From Spiribacter sp. 1M189 (GTDB taxonomy: Bacteria; Pseudomonadota; Gammaproteobacteria; Nitrococcales; Nitrococcaceae), in NCBI RefSeq assembly GCF_040838345.1, contig NZ_JBAKFF010000001.1, positions 620,001-684,000 of the forward strand: 64,000 nucleotides of DNA. The letters run 5' to 3'. A program made the translations under genes and the position numbers. The notes beneath the pieces are model-generated. The model worked only from the letters and a program-made list of their open reading frames with translations, was not told the origin of the DNA and made no database searches. This document shows positions 7,893 through 17,113 of this stretch, in pieces; the stretch's first letter is position 1; the number at the start of each line of letters is the position of its first letter.

Positions 7893-10013
7893 ATGACTGA
7901 CTTTTTCGCCACCGCTCCGCGCGGCTTCGAAGAGCTGCTGGCCGCGGAGTTGCGCGGCCTCGGCCTGGCCAGCGCGCGGGTGCGGCGTGGCGGGGTCAGC
8001 TTTAGCGAATCGCTGGCCGCCGCCTACCGCGCGTGTTTGTGGTCACGGCTCGCCAACCGCATCCTCCTGCCCATCGCACGCTTTGAGGCAGAGGACGAAC
8101 AGGCCTTGTATGACGGCGTGCAGGGCATCGACTGGTCGGCGCATCTGGGCGTGGACAACACCCTGGCGGTGGACTTTACCGGGGTGCGGGCGCGCATTGC
8201 CCATGGTCGCTTCGCCCAGCAGCGCGTCAAGGATGCCGTGGTCGATCAGCTGCGTGATGCCAGTGGTGCGCGGCCGTCAGTGGATACCGATCAACCCGAT
8301 GTGCGGGTGAACGTCCACATGATGGAAGCGGCGGTGACGGTGGCGATTGATCTGTCGGGCGAGAGCCTGCATCAGCGTGGCTATCGGCGCCAGGGCCGCA
8401 GCGCACCGTTAAAGGAGAACCTGGCGGCCGCCATGCTGCTGCGTGGCGACTGGCCCACACTGGCGGCCCAGGGCGGGGCGTTGATTGACCCCATGTGTGG
8501 CTCGGGCACGCTGTTGATCGAGGCGGTGTGGATGGCCACCGACACGGCGCCAGGGCTCTTGCGTACACGCTTTGGCTTTCATCACTGGCGGGGCCACGAC
8601 GACGCCCTGTGGAAACCCCTCATCGACGAGGCGCTGGAGCGTCAGGCGCGCGGTGCTGAAAAGCCACCGACGATCCTGGGGTTTGATCAGGATGAGGAGG
8701 CGGTCGCCGCCAGCCGCGATCACCTGCGTCGAGTGGGTCTGGCCGATTGCGTGCCGGTGGAGTGCGCCGGGTTGTCTCAACTGCAGCGACCGGCCGATCG
8801 GCCGCGCGGTCTGGTCATCACCAACCCACCCTATGGCCAGCGCCTGGCCGAGCAACATGAGCTGGTGCCGTTGTACCTGAGCCTGGGCCAGACCCTGAAG
8901 ACGCGGTTTGCGGGCTGGCGCGCGATGGTGCTGAACGGCTCGGGCTGTGCGCTGGGATTGAAACCCGAGCGCAGCTGGCAGGTCTTCAATGGGCCCATTG
9001 AGTGCCGCCTTGAGCGATTTGAGCTGCAGGCCGGTGGCGGGGAGGCAACCCCCGCCCAGGACCTGGTCAACCGCCTGCACAAAAACCAACGGCAGTTAAA
9101 GAAATGGCTGGCGCGTGAGGCCATACACGCCTATCGGGTGTACGACGCCGACATCCCGGAGTACGCGCTGGCCGTGGATGTGTACAACAGCCAGGATGCC
9201 CGGTGGCTGCACGTCCAGGAGTATGCCGCCCCCGCCACGGTCGATGCCGGCAAGGCGCAGGCCCGCTTGCGCGCCGCTTTGAGTGTGTTGCCCGGCGCAC
9301 TCGGCACGGACCCTTCAAAACTGGTGTACAAAGTCCGCCAGCGCCAGCGTGGCGAGCATCAGTATCAGCGCCTCGCGGAACAAGGCCAGTATCTGGAGGT
9401 GCAGGAAGGGCCCTGCCGCTTGCTGGTCAACCTCACCGATCATCTGGACACGGGCCTGTTTCTGGATCACCGGCCGGTGCGGCAGTGGATTGGTGAGAAC
9501 GCTCGGGGTAAGCATTTTCTGAACCTGTATGCCTACACCGGTGCCGCCACCGTGCATGCGGGCCTGGGGGGCGCGGCCAGCACCACCAGCGTGGATCTAT
9601 CAAAAACCTACCTCGGCTGGTTGCAGCGCAATCTGCATCGCAATCAGCTCAACAGCCCCGTGCATGCGCTGGTCCAGGAAGATGTGATGGCATGGCTGAA
9701 GGGCTGTGATCGGCGGTACGACCTGATCTTTCTGGACCCACCGAGTTTTTCCAGCTCAAAGCGCATGGCCGGCAGTCTGGACATCCAGCGCGATCATGTG
9801 GCGCTGATCCAGGCGGCGGCCGCGTGTCTGAGTGAGGACGGCCTGATGATCTTTTCCACCAACCGCAAAGGCTTCAAGCTCGACCCGGTGCTGCATGAGC
9901 AGTTCAGCATCGAAGACCGCACGGCGTGGTCCATCCCGAAAGACTTTCAGCGCCATGTCTGGGTGCATGGGTGCTGGTACATTCAGCTAAGTGAGCGGGA
10001 GAGGCATCAGTGA
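7893..10013 (+). CDS. rlmL: RlmKL, bifunctional 23S rRNA methyltransferase
   Basis: A 706-residue fusion enzyme that methylates 23S rRNA at G2445 (N2, RlmL half) and G2069 (N7, RlmK half). The N-terminal part has a THUMP domain (from FFATAPRGFEELLAAEL) and a methyltransferase with the target-base motif ITNPPYGQRL and SAM-binding DPMCGSGTLLIEA. The C-terminal half (from about residue 410) has FLNLYAYTGAATVHAG and DLIFLDPPSFSSSK. The length matches the E. coli enzyme (about 700 residues). Both active centres look intact. The next gene overlaps its stop by 4 nt with a GTG start. Confidence 0.96.
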   Translation: MTDFFATAPRGFEELLAAELRGLGLASARVRRGGVSFSESLAAAYRACLWSRLANRILLPIARFEAEDEQALYDGVQGIDWSAHLGVDNTLAVDFTGVRARIAHGRFAQQRVKDAVVDQLRDASGARPSVDTDQPDVRVNVHMMEAAVTVAIDLSGESLHQRGYRRQGRSAPLKENLAAAMLLRGDWPTLAAQGGALIDPMCGSGTLLIEAVWMATDTAPGLLRTRFGFHHWRGHDDALWKPLIDEALERQARGAEKPPTILGFDQDEEAVAASRDHLRRVGLADCVPVECAGLSQLQRPADRPRGLVITNPPYGQRLAEQHELVPLYLSLGQTLKTRFAGWRAMVLNGSGCALGLKPERSWQVFNGPIECRLERFELQAGGGEATPAQDLVNRLHKNQRQLKKWLAREAIHAYRVYDADIPEYALAVDVYNSQDARWLHVQEYAAPATVDAGKAQARLRAALSVLPGALGTDPSKLVYKVRQRQRGEHQYQRLAEQGQYLEVQEGPCRLLVNLTDHLDTGLFLDHRPVRQWIGENARGKHFLNLYAYTGAATVHAGLGGAASTTSVDLSKTYLGWLQRNLHRNQLNSPVHALVQEDVMAWLKGCDRRYDLIFLDPPSFSSSKRMAGSLDIQRDHVALIQAAAACLSEDGLMIFSTNRKGFKLDPVLHEQFSIEDRTAWSIPKDFQRHVWVHGCWYIQLSERERHQ

Positions 10014-10774
10014 ATCATCCGATCGGTGAACAGACGGTCCTGATTACCGGAGCGGGCCGAGGACTTGGCGCTGCCATTGCCACGGCGTTTGCGCGCGAAG
10101 GCGCCCGCGTGGCCATCAATTATCGCCATAGTCGTAATCATGCTGAGGCACTGGCTGCGTCGATTGGCCCTCAAGCCGCTGTCTACCAGGCGGATGTCAG
10201 CGATGCGCAGGCGGTCCAGGAACTGGTGGCCCGAGTTGCCGATGAGCTTGGACCACCCACCACGCTGGTGCACAACGCGCTGGCGAATTTCCGCTTTAAC
10301 GGCGAGGCCCGGAAGCACCTCGATACGCTGCAGTGGTCGGATGTCGCGGCGCAGGGGGAGGTGGCCGTGGGTGGCTTGATTAACGCGCTGCGTGCCCTTG
10401 ATGAGCATTTTACGACTCACCAGGGTGGTCGTGTCATTACCGTGGGCACCAATCTCTTTCACAACCCGGTGGTGCCGTATCATGACTACACGGCGGCCAA
10501 GGCCGCCTTAATGGCGATGACACGTACCGCCGCGCGCGAGCTCGGCCCCCGCGGCGTTACCGTGAATATGGTCGCCGGTGGGCTGTTGCGCACCACGGAT
10601 GCCAGCGCCGCCACCCCGGAGGCGGTCTTCGACCTGATCGCCAGCCAGACCCCATTGGGCCATGTGACCACACCGGAAGAACTGGCCGATGCGGTGCTGT
10701 TCTTCGCCTCACCCTGGGCTCGAGCGGTAACCGGGCAGACGTTGATTGTCGATGGCGGACTGGTCTGTGACTGA
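10010..10774 (+). CDS. SDR-family oxidoreductase (3-oxoacyl-ACP reductase-like)
   Basis: A 254-residue classical short-chain dehydrogenase. The Rossmann motif is TGAGRGLGAAIA near the N terminus. The active site YxxxK is YTAAK around residue 163, and the C terminus ends VTGQTLIVDGG. The basic residues after beta-strand 2 (NYRHSRN) suggest NADP(H). The substrate is not predictable, and FabG-like naming is only by similarity. The GTG start overlaps the rlmL stop (GTGA), so it is cotranslated with rlmL. Confidence 0.85.
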   Translation: MNHPIGEQTVLITGAGRGLGAAIATAFAREGARVAINYRHSRNHAEALAASIGPQAAVYQADVSDAQAVQELVARVADELGPPTTLVHNALANFRFNGEARKHLDTLQWSDVAAQGEVAVGGLINALRALDEHFTTHQGGRVITVGTNLFHNPVVPYHDYTAAKAALMAMTRTAARELGPRGVTVNMVAGGLLRTTDASAATPEAVFDLIASQTPLGHVTTPEELADAVLFFASPWARAVTGQTLIVDGGLVCD

Positions 10775-10823
10775 ATCCGCGGCACTTGAGCGCAAGCGAA
10801 CGTGAGCGGATGCTGAGGCCACT

Positions 10824-12047
10824 ATGACGGACTCCACGACGCATTCCGGCGCCGAGGCGCCTCTCGACATCGCCATCATCGGCAGCGGCGTGGCGGGCGC
10901 ATCGGCCGCGCGTCAGCTCGCACTCTCCTTGCCGGCTCGGTTGGGGCGTATCGCCATCCACGAAATCGGCCGCGGCCCGGGCGGTCGGGCGGCCACTCGC
11001 AAGTCCCGATCGCTGCTTGGCTTTCGGGTGAACCACGGCGCCCCCTATGCGGATATCACCACCGCTCAGGGTCAGGCGCTGATTGCTGCGCTGGACGGGG
11101 CAGCCGAAGCCTACACCGGTGAACGTGTGCGGATTGACGCGCAGACCGGCAGGATGCACCCGCTCGCAAAGCCAGAGGGGGTATCGCTTGTCACCGGCGC
11201 GGGTGGCGAGATGGCCCAGATCGCCGAGGGCTTGCTGCGGGATGACGCCGGTGGTGTGCTCGCCCCCATAGAGACCCGGTTCACCAGCATGGTGCGGGGG
11301 CTCACCCGTGAGCCGACAGACAAGGGCCCATGGCGGCTGAGCGATAAACACGGTGAGACCATTGACCGGGCCGATTGGCTGGTCGTCGCCGGCAGTGGCG
11401 TGGCGCATCCGCGATGGTCGCAGACCTTCGGTGGCGAGCCGCCCTTGGTGTCCGCGGCCCAGTCGGTGGACGATTCCACGCTGGACAAGGCATTGGCGGT
11501 GATCGCCGGGCAGGGCGTGGCCCCCGTTCTGACGGTGTTTTTCTACCTGACGGGGGAGGCGGCGGAGCCATGGCTCGCGATGGGCCTCAACGATGGGGTT
11601 GTGGAGGGAGACACCAGGATCGCCAGGCTGTCGGTTCAGCCGACGGGGGAGGGGAGTTGCTCGGTGGTCCTTTACTCCACCAGCGAATACGCCCGTGAAA
11701 ACGCCGGGGTCCATGGCGCCTCCTCGAGCGCGGCCAGGGTGGGCAATGCCGCATCCAGCGCCGATCGGGAAGCGGTGATCATTGAGGATCTGCTCTCGGC
11801 ACTTACAGGGATTCCGTCCATGCCGGCGGTCGAACCGAGCGCCTATGCTTTCGGCCCGCTGTTGCATCGCTGGGGCAATGCCTTCCCGCTCGGCGAACCA
11901 CTGCCGCGATCCCTGGCCGTCTGCCCGGACGCCCGCGTCGCCTTCTGCGGGGATTACGTCGCCACTGATGCGCGCATGGGCAGTTATGAGAGTGCCCTTT
12001 TATCCGGTGCCAATGCCGCAGAGGCCATTTGCGGCTCACTGCGCTAG
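10824..12047 (+). CDS. NAD(P)/FAD-dependent oxidoreductase (amine-oxidase/renalase-like)
   Basis: A 407-residue flavoprotein. The N terminus holds the dinucleotide fold IAIIGSGVAGASAARQL followed by the arginine pair GGRAATRKS, typical of renalase and bacterial monoamine-oxidase-like proteins. The end has CGDYVATDARMGSYESALLSGANAAEAI, the second FAD contact. It has no signal peptide. The substrate is unknown; members of this group oxidise dihydronicotinamide isomers or are uncharacterised. A GAGG lies 5 nt before the ATG. Confidence 0.75.
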   Translation: MTDSTTHSGAEAPLDIAIIGSGVAGASAARQLALSLPARLGRIAIHEIGRGPGGRAATRKSRSLLGFRVNHGAPYADITTAQGQALIAALDGAAEAYTGERVRIDAQTGRMHPLAKPEGVSLVTGAGGEMAQIAEGLLRDDAGGVLAPIETRFTSMVRGLTREPTDKGPWRLSDKHGETIDRADWLVVAGSGVAHPRWSQTFGGEPPLVSAAQSVDDSTLDKALAVIAGQGVAPVLTVFFYLTGEAAEPWLAMGLNDGVVEGDTRIARLSVQPTGEGSCSVVLYSTSEYARENAGVHGASSSAARVGNAASSADREAVIIEDLLSALTGIPSMPAVEPSAYAFGPLLHRWGNAFPLGEPLPRSLAVCPDARVAFCGDYVATDARMGSYESALLSGANAAEAICGSLR

Positions 12048-12091
12048 TCTGCATAGAATCAGCAAAATAACGACGAGAGAGGAGAGAGACG

Positions 12092-13282
12092 ATGACGGGA
12101 CAGCAGGATGTCGTGATTGTTGGTGGGGCACGGACCCCCATCGGCGAATTCGGTGGTGGTCTCAAGGATGTACCGCCGACGCAGCTCGCGGCCACGGTGT
12201 TGGGCGAGTCGGTCAAGCGTGCGGGTGTCGCGCCCGACCAGGTCAGTCAGGTGGTTTTCGGTAACGTCATCCACACCGAACCACGAGATATGTACCTGAG
12301 CCGCGTTGCCGCAATCGAGGGTGGGTTGCCTGACAGCGCCTGTGCGCTGACATTGAACCGGCTCTGCGGCAGTGGCCTGCAGGCCATTGTAACGGCCGCG
12401 TCCTACATTCGCCTGGGTGAGGCGGAGGCCGTAGTGGGCGGTGGTGCGGAGTGCATGTCGCGGGCGCCCTACTGGTTGCCGACCGCCCGTTGGGGGCAGC
12501 GCATGGGCGACGGCGGCATGGTGGATGCCATGGTGGGCGCGCTGACCGATCCGTTCGACCGGTGCCACATGGGGATCACCGCCGAGAATGTCGCCGAGAA
12601 GTGGGGCATTTCGCGCGAAGAACAGGATGCGCTGGCGCTGGCGTCGCACCAACGGGCGGTGGCGGCGATCGAGGCCGGTCGCTTTATTGAGCAGATCGTC
12701 CCGGTGTCGATCAAAACGCGCAAGGGAGAGGTCGTCTTCGATACCGATGAGGGGCCGCGCGCCGATGTCACCGCCGAGCGGCTGGGCGCGATGCGTCCGG
12801 TGTTCAAGCGTGAGGGCGGTACGGTCACCGCCGGCAATGCCTCGTCCATCAACGACGGTGCGGCGGCCGTCACGATGATGTCAGCGAGGGCTGCCGAGCA
12901 GTCCGGGATCACGCCGTTGGCGCGTCTGGTCGGTTCATCCCTCGCTGCGGTGGATCCCAAGTACATGGGCATTGGCCCGGTGCCGGCGATTTCCCAATTG
13001 CTCGAGCAGACCGGCGTCAATGCCGACGACATCGATGTCTGGGAGATCAACGAGGCGTTTGCGGCGCAGGCACTGGCCGTCGTGAAGGATCTCGAGCTCG
13101 ATCCGGTGCGTGTCAACCCGAACGGCAGCGGCGTCTCGCTCGGTCATCCGATCGGTGCGACCGGTGCCAACCTGACCGTCAAGGCCCTCGCCGAACTCCA
13201 GCGAACCGGAGGCCGGTACGGCGTCATCAGTATGTGTATTGGCGGCGGTCAGGGCATTGCGGCATTGATCGAGCGCGTCTGA
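12092..13282 (+). CDS. Acetyl-CoA C-acyltransferase (thiolase)
   Basis: A 396-residue thiolase II of the AtoB/PhaA type, which condenses or cleaves acyl-CoA units. The nucleophilic cysteine is C92 in LNRLCGSGLQA. The second active site, NGSGVSLGHPIGATGA, carries the histidine, and the third cysteine is in MCIGGGQGIA. The length is as expected. A purine-rich GAGAGGAGAGAG precedes the ATG at good spacing. Without a neighbouring phaB, phaC or fatty-acid oxidation gene, I cannot tell biosynthetic from degradative use. It converges on the broken tenA gene. Confidence 0.93.
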   Translation: MTGQQDVVIVGGARTPIGEFGGGLKDVPPTQLAATVLGESVKRAGVAPDQVSQVVFGNVIHTEPRDMYLSRVAAIEGGLPDSACALTLNRLCGSGLQAIVTAASYIRLGEAEAVVGGGAECMSRAPYWLPTARWGQRMGDGGMVDAMVGALTDPFDRCHMGITAENVAEKWGISREEQDALALASHQRAVAAIEAGRFIEQIVPVSIKTRKGEVVFDTDEGPRADVTAERLGAMRPVFKREGGTVTAGNASSINDGAAAVTMMSARAAEQSGITPLARLVGSSLAAVDPKYMGIGPVPAISQLLEQTGVNADDIDVWEINEAFAAQALAVVKDLELDPVRVNPNGSGVSLGHPIGATGANLTVKALAELQRTGGRYGVISMCIGGGQGIAALIERV

Positions 13283-13293
13283 TCGTAGGGTGA

Positions 13294-13974
13294 CTACGCC
13301 CGGCGTTCCAGGCCCATCGCCCAGAAGTCGATCTCGAGCCGGGTGGCGTCACGGAAGACCGTGACCAGTTCCTGGAAACGCGCGGGGGTGACCTCGCCCA
13401 GCCGGGCGTCGAGCCATTCCTGCTCGGCCCGCATGGCGTCCTGGAACTCGGTGCTCGCGTACATGGCGATCCAGGCCTCGTAGGGGTTGTCCGCGCCACG
13501 CACGGTGCTGGGACGCTGGTTGATCCAGTTGGCGACCTCGCCATAGCCGATGACGCAGGGGGCGAGGGCGACGTGTAGATCCAGCAGGTCGCCGCGATGG
13601 CCGGTGTCCAGCACATAGCGGGTGTAGGCCATGGTGGCGCGGGCCTCGGGCAGCGCTTCGAGCTCGGCCTCGTGGATGCCCCATTCCTGGCAGTACTCCA
13701 CGTGCAGTCCCAGCTCGAGATCGACGATGGCCTTCAGCCCCTCGTGGGCCTGGCGCAGGTCGGCGAGGGTGCGGCTTTTGTAAGCGGCAAGCGCGAAGGC
13801 ACGGGCGAAGTGAATCAGGAAGAGATAGTCCTGCTTGAGGTAGTGCTGAAAGGACTCGCGGGGCAGCGTGGCGTCGGCGAGCTGCGCGACGAAGTCATGC
13901 TGGATGTAGGCCTGCCAGTCCTAGGCGCAGGCGGCCTTGAGATCATCGAATCGGTAATGGGTCGTGTCCGTCAT
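13294..13974 (-). pseudogene. tenA: TenA-family thiaminase II with in-frame TAG at codon 18
   Basis: Reading from ATG 13974 (GAGGTGG just upstream) gives a full-length 226-codon TenA: FDDLKAACA, then TAG at 13921-13923, then DWQAYIQHDF, the DYLFLIHFARAFALA segment, and the catalytic region APCVIGYGEVAN with the active cysteine and glutamate. TenA enzymes salvage thiamine by hydrolysing aminopyrimidines. Except for the stop the frame is open and well conserved, so the change is recent or a sequencing error. Translation could restart downstream only at GTG 13701, losing the first 90 residues, which would not give a working enzyme. Confidence 0.8.
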
Positions 13975-14044
13975 ATCCACCTCAATAGGGGCCATAGGTC
14001 GCTTGTGCCTCGTCGGCGGCCTCCTGGCAGGCCATGCAGAGTCT

Positions 14045-14881
14045 CTAGCGCGATGCCACGGTCTCCAGGTCGCCACGATAGCCGGCGAGCCGCTCCCGCG
14101 CCTGGGCGCGCTGCGCCGGGGTGAGGGTGCTCAGAAGCCGGTGGGTGCAGCGTCGCCAGAGCGCGCGGCTGGTCTGCCGGTAGTCCTGCAGCACGGGTGA
14201 ACGTGCGGCATCTTCCAGCAGCCAGCCCTGGAGGAAGTCCTCCACCTCGGCCTGCGGTGCGTCGTTGCGAAGCAGGGTGATCAGATCCTCTTCTGTCTGC
14301 CGGCGCCAGGCCTGCCATTGATCGCTGACATCGGGCATTGCCGCCACGCACTCGGTCAATTCGGTCCTTTGGCTGGTATCCAGCGGCCCGACCCAGTCCT
14401 GCGTGCGCTCGATGGCGCGCTGCGCCTGGTCGACCAGCAGACACTCGGTATAGGTTTCCCGGCCCTCGGCCAGCGTCGTCTGGAGGGCCTCGATCTGCCC
14501 GGCGTCCAGTTCTCTCAGCAGCTCCGCGGCAAGCGGTATCACATCGGTGACGTTGGTCCGGACGAGCTGCTCGCCGTCGATGAAAAGTGCGTCCACGTCG
14601 GCCTTCTCTGGTTCCGGCGTGGCGAGCACGGTTTCCACCCGATCCAGGTAGGCATTGATATCAGGCAGGCGGTTCTGGCGGTGATACTGCTGATAGGCGG
14701 CGAGCCCATCGCGCAGCCGGCCACGCTGCTCGCCGGTGAGGTCGAGATAGTCACCGATCTGCCAGGCGCCGACCCAGTCCGCGTTTTCGTAGGCCAGTTC
14801 GACACGGCTGCAGGCCACCACGGTCAGGCTGACAATGATGACCGCGAGATAGCGTTGAATGGCGCGGTTAGGGCGAATCAT
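14045..14881 (-). CDS. DUF6279-like lipoprotein
   Basis: A 278-residue predicted lipoprotein. The signal peptide MIRPNRAIQRYLAVIIVSLTVVAC ends in a lipobox (TVVAC), with lipidation at Cys24. The mature part is helical and charged, starting SRVELAYENADW and ending in WRRCTHRLLSTLTPAQRAQARERLAGY, the pattern of the proteobacterial DUF6279 family of unknown function. The ATG at 14881 overlaps the stop of the YceI-like gene by 14 nt, so the two form an operon of lipoproteins. The longer open frame to 15034 lies inside the YceI gene and lacks a signal peptide. Confidence 0.8.
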   Translation of the reverse strand: MIRPNRAIQRYLAVIIVSLTVVACSRVELAYENADWVGAWQIGDYLDLTGEQRGRLRDGLAAYQQYHRQNRLPDINAYLDRVETVLATPEPEKADVDALFIDGEQLVRTNVTDVIPLAAELLRELDAGQIEALQTTLAEGRETYTECLLVDQAQRAIERTQDWVGPLDTSQRTELTECVAAMPDVSDQWQAWRRQTEEDLITLLRNDAPQAEVEDFLQGWLLEDAARSPVLQDYRQTSRALWRRCTHRLLSTLTPAQRAQARERLAGYRGDLETVASR

Positions 14882-15590
14882 CGGTGAATGCTTTGACCTG
14901 GAAGCGGATGCGCAGTTCATCCGCGACGCGCAGCCCGCCGCCCAGCGCAGAGTAGGGGACAAGGCCCAGCTCGCTGAAGCGCGTGCGCAGTGCGCCGGTG
15001 GCGGTGAGCTCGCTGTCATCCCGGTCCAGCGCAACGGGTACGGTGTGAACCGACGTCTCGCCGGCGATGGTCACGCGAAAGCGCACATCCGGCTGCCACT
15101 CGGGGCCGGTGATCTCGAGACTCGAGAGTCGGATGAGCGGATGCGAGGCGGCATCGAGCTGGGACTCGCCGAGCATGTTCTGCCGGGTGGCGCGGATGGC
15201 ACTCTCCGGAACATCCGGCTCGAGCCCCTCGGCGGCACGCCATGCCGCCCGGTCCACCGCCAGTTCGGCCACCGGCACTTCAAGGCGGAAGGCGGAGTCC
15301 TGCCAGCGGTCCGCGACCACCACCGTGCCACCGATCACCGGCCCGCCGATGACGTGGGGATGGCCGAGCGCGGCGAGTGGCCCTTCAGCGCCCAGGATGA
15401 TCCGCAGATGCGAGGCGGCGGGGTCAACGATATAGCGCCGGCCATCCGGGAGTGGCGGCAGGACCTGCTCGCTCGCCGCCGGGCTCGCTGAAACGGCGGG
15501 TGGCGTCGGCGAGGGGGCGGTGCTGCAGCCGGCCAGCAGCATTACAAGAGCCGTCAGCGAGAGTAGGCGGTTGAGACGCTGATGGGTCAT
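14868..15590 (-). CDS. YceI-family lipoprotein
   Basis: A 240-residue lipoprotein with signal MTHQRLNRLLSLTALVMLLAGC and lipobox LLAGC. A proline/serine-rich linker follows, then a YceI-type lipocalin barrel: RRYIVDPAASHLRIILGAEGPLAALGHPHVIGG near the start and ALRTRFSELGLVPYSALGGGLRVADELRIRF at the end. YceI proteins bind isoprenoid or amphiphilic molecules in the periplasm. Its start at 15590 is divergent to the DCC gene and slightly overlaps its upstream region. I reject the longer frame to 15806 because it is antisense to the DCC gene and would hide the signal peptide. Confidence 0.85.
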   Translation of the reverse strand: MTHQRLNRLLSLTALVMLLAGCSTAPSPTPPAVSASPAASEQVLPPLPDGRRYIVDPAASHLRIILGAEGPLAALGHPHVIGGPVIGGTVVVADRWQDSAFRLEVPVAELAVDRAAWRAAEGLEPDVPESAIRATRQNMLGESQLDAASHPLIRLSSLEITGPEWQPDVRFRVTIAGETSVHTVPVALDRDDSELTATGALRTRFSELGLVPYSALGGGLRVADELRIRFQVKAFTDDSP

Positions 15591-15632
15591 GCGGATACCT
15601 CTCGAGAGCCCGTCCATGTCACCATACCTTTG

Positions 15633-15983
15633 ATGGCGACGAAACGACTCTACTACGATGGCAGTTGCGGGATGTGCCGCCGCGAGATCGAGCACCTGCG
15701 CGGCCGCCTCGAGCCGGAACTCGAGCTGGTGGATATCAGCGCGCCGGCCTTCGAGCCGCCGGCGGGCTATACGTTCGCCGCGATGATGGAGCGCATCCAT
15801 CTGCATGATGGCGAGCGCATGCAGGTGGGCCTGCCCGCCTCGCTTGTCTACTGGCGCATGGCCGGTGGCGGGTTTCGGCTGCTGGCGGGGCTGCTGAGCC
15901 TGCCGGGCGTCTTTGCACTGGCCAACCGGGCCTATAACCGCTGGGCGGCCTGGCGCCTGCGCGGCCGGTCATGCAGCGCTTGA
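15633..15983 (+). CDS. DCC-family thiol-disulfide oxidoreductase-like protein
   Basis: A 116-residue DUF393 protein. The N terminus MATKRLYYDGSCGMCRREIEHL carries the D-x-x-C-x-x-C motif that names the DCC family (thioredoxin-like fold). The C-terminal half is hydrophobic (FRLLAGLLSLPGVFALANRAYNRWAAWR) and typical. No signal peptide is visible. I place the start at the ATG just before the strand leading to the motif; an ATG 51 nt upstream is open but overlaps the divergent lipoprotein. It overlaps the next gene by 13 nt. Confidence 0.8.
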   Translation: MATKRLYYDGSCGMCRREIEHLRGRLEPELELVDISAPAFEPPAGYTFAAMMERIHLHDGERMQVGLPASLVYWRMAGGGFRLLAGLLSLPGVFALANRAYNRWAAWRLRGRSCSA

Positions 15984-17113
15984 TTCGCCTCGGCATCGTT
16001 GCACTGGCCATGGCGTTGGCACTACCCGGCGCCGCCACTGCGCTCGACTGCCAGATCCCCGAAGAGCGACTTGAGGCGGTGGCCGCCTCCGGTGATCGAT
16101 TCGACACGCTGCGCACCTTGCATGTGGCTGTGGACGGCGAGCCGATGGTGGCGAGGGGGTTCCGTGGCGTGTCGCCGCAGGCCGCCACTAACGTCAAATC
16201 CGCCTCCAAGACGCTGATCGCCGCCGTCGTCGGGGCCGCCATCGAGCGCGATGTGATCCGCGATGTGGACGAGCGGGTGGTTGAGGCGCTGCCCGATGCG
16301 CTCCCGCCAGAGCCGGCCCCTGCGCTTGAGCAGGTCACGTTGGCCCATCTGCTGTCGATGCAGGCCGGCCTCGAGCGGACCTCCGGCGAGTACTACGGGG
16401 CCTGGGTGGCCAGCGAAAACTGGGTGGAGGCCGCGCTGGCACGGCCCATGGAAGGGAAGCCGGGTGGTGAGATGCGGTATTCCACCGGCAACAGCCATCT
16501 GCTCTCGGCCATTCTCCAGCGGCGGACCGGCGAGAGCACCTATACGCTGGCCAACCGCTGGCTCGGGCCCGCCGGTGTCGAGGTCGCTGACTGGATGACC
16601 GACCCGCAGGGCATCGCCTTTGGCGGCAATCAGGTGGCGATGCGGCCGGCCGCGTTGCTGGCGCTGGGCGAACTCTATCGGCGTGACGGTATGACGGCCG
16701 CTGGCGAGCGGTTGCTGCCCGAGGGCTGGGTGGCGCAGAGCTGGCGGATCCGCGGCCGTTCCCGCTGGACCAATGATGGCTATGGTTATGGCTGGTTCAT
16801 CCGGGAGTTTGCGGGCTACCCGGGCTACTACGGCTGGGGCTATGGCGGGCAGATGCTCTACGTCATCCCCGATCTGGCGATGACGGTGGTGATGACCTCC
16901 GATGCGGACCGGCCCTCCGGGCGTACGGGCTACCGTGATGCACTGCATGCGTTCACCGGGGAGATCGCAGAGCGGGTCGCTGACCTCCCGTCCGCCTGTC
17001 TGGCCCGTCAGGCCCGCTCAGGAGACGTCGGCATAATGCGCACCACGCGGGAGCTTCCCGACACCCGGGTTGAAGGTGTTGGTCGGATCAAGCCGGCGAT
17101 AGAAGTCCGCTAG
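15971..17113 (+). CDS. Serine hydrolase, class C beta-lactamase family
   Basis: A 380-residue exported serine hydrolase. The signal peptide is MQRLIRLGIVALAMALALPGAATA. The SxxK nucleophile motif is SASKTLI, Y-x-N is seen as YSTGN, and a glycine-rich stretch near GYYGWGYGGQM takes the place of the third motif. These enzymes include esterases, peptidases and lactamases; nothing here points to antibiotic resistance. The last 32 codons run antisense into the 3' end of dld (96-nt overlap). That tail has no family resemblance, so the stop has probably drifted. Confidence 0.82.
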   Translation: MQRLIRLGIVALAMALALPGAATALDCQIPEERLEAVAASGDRFDTLRTLHVAVDGEPMVARGFRGVSPQAATNVKSASKTLIAAVVGAAIERDVIRDVDERVVEALPDALPPEPAPALEQVTLAHLLSMQAGLERTSGEYYGAWVASENWVEAALARPMEGKPGGEMRYSTGNSHLLSAILQRRTGESTYTLANRWLGPAGVEVADWMTDPQGIAFGGNQVAMRPAALLALGELYRRDGMTAAGERLLPEGWVAQSWRIRGRSRWTNDGYGYGWFIREFAGYPGYYGWGYGGQMLYVIPDLAMTVVMTSDADRPSGRTGYRDALHAFTGEIAERVADLPSACLARQARSGDVGIMRTTRELPDTRVEGVGRIKPAIEVR

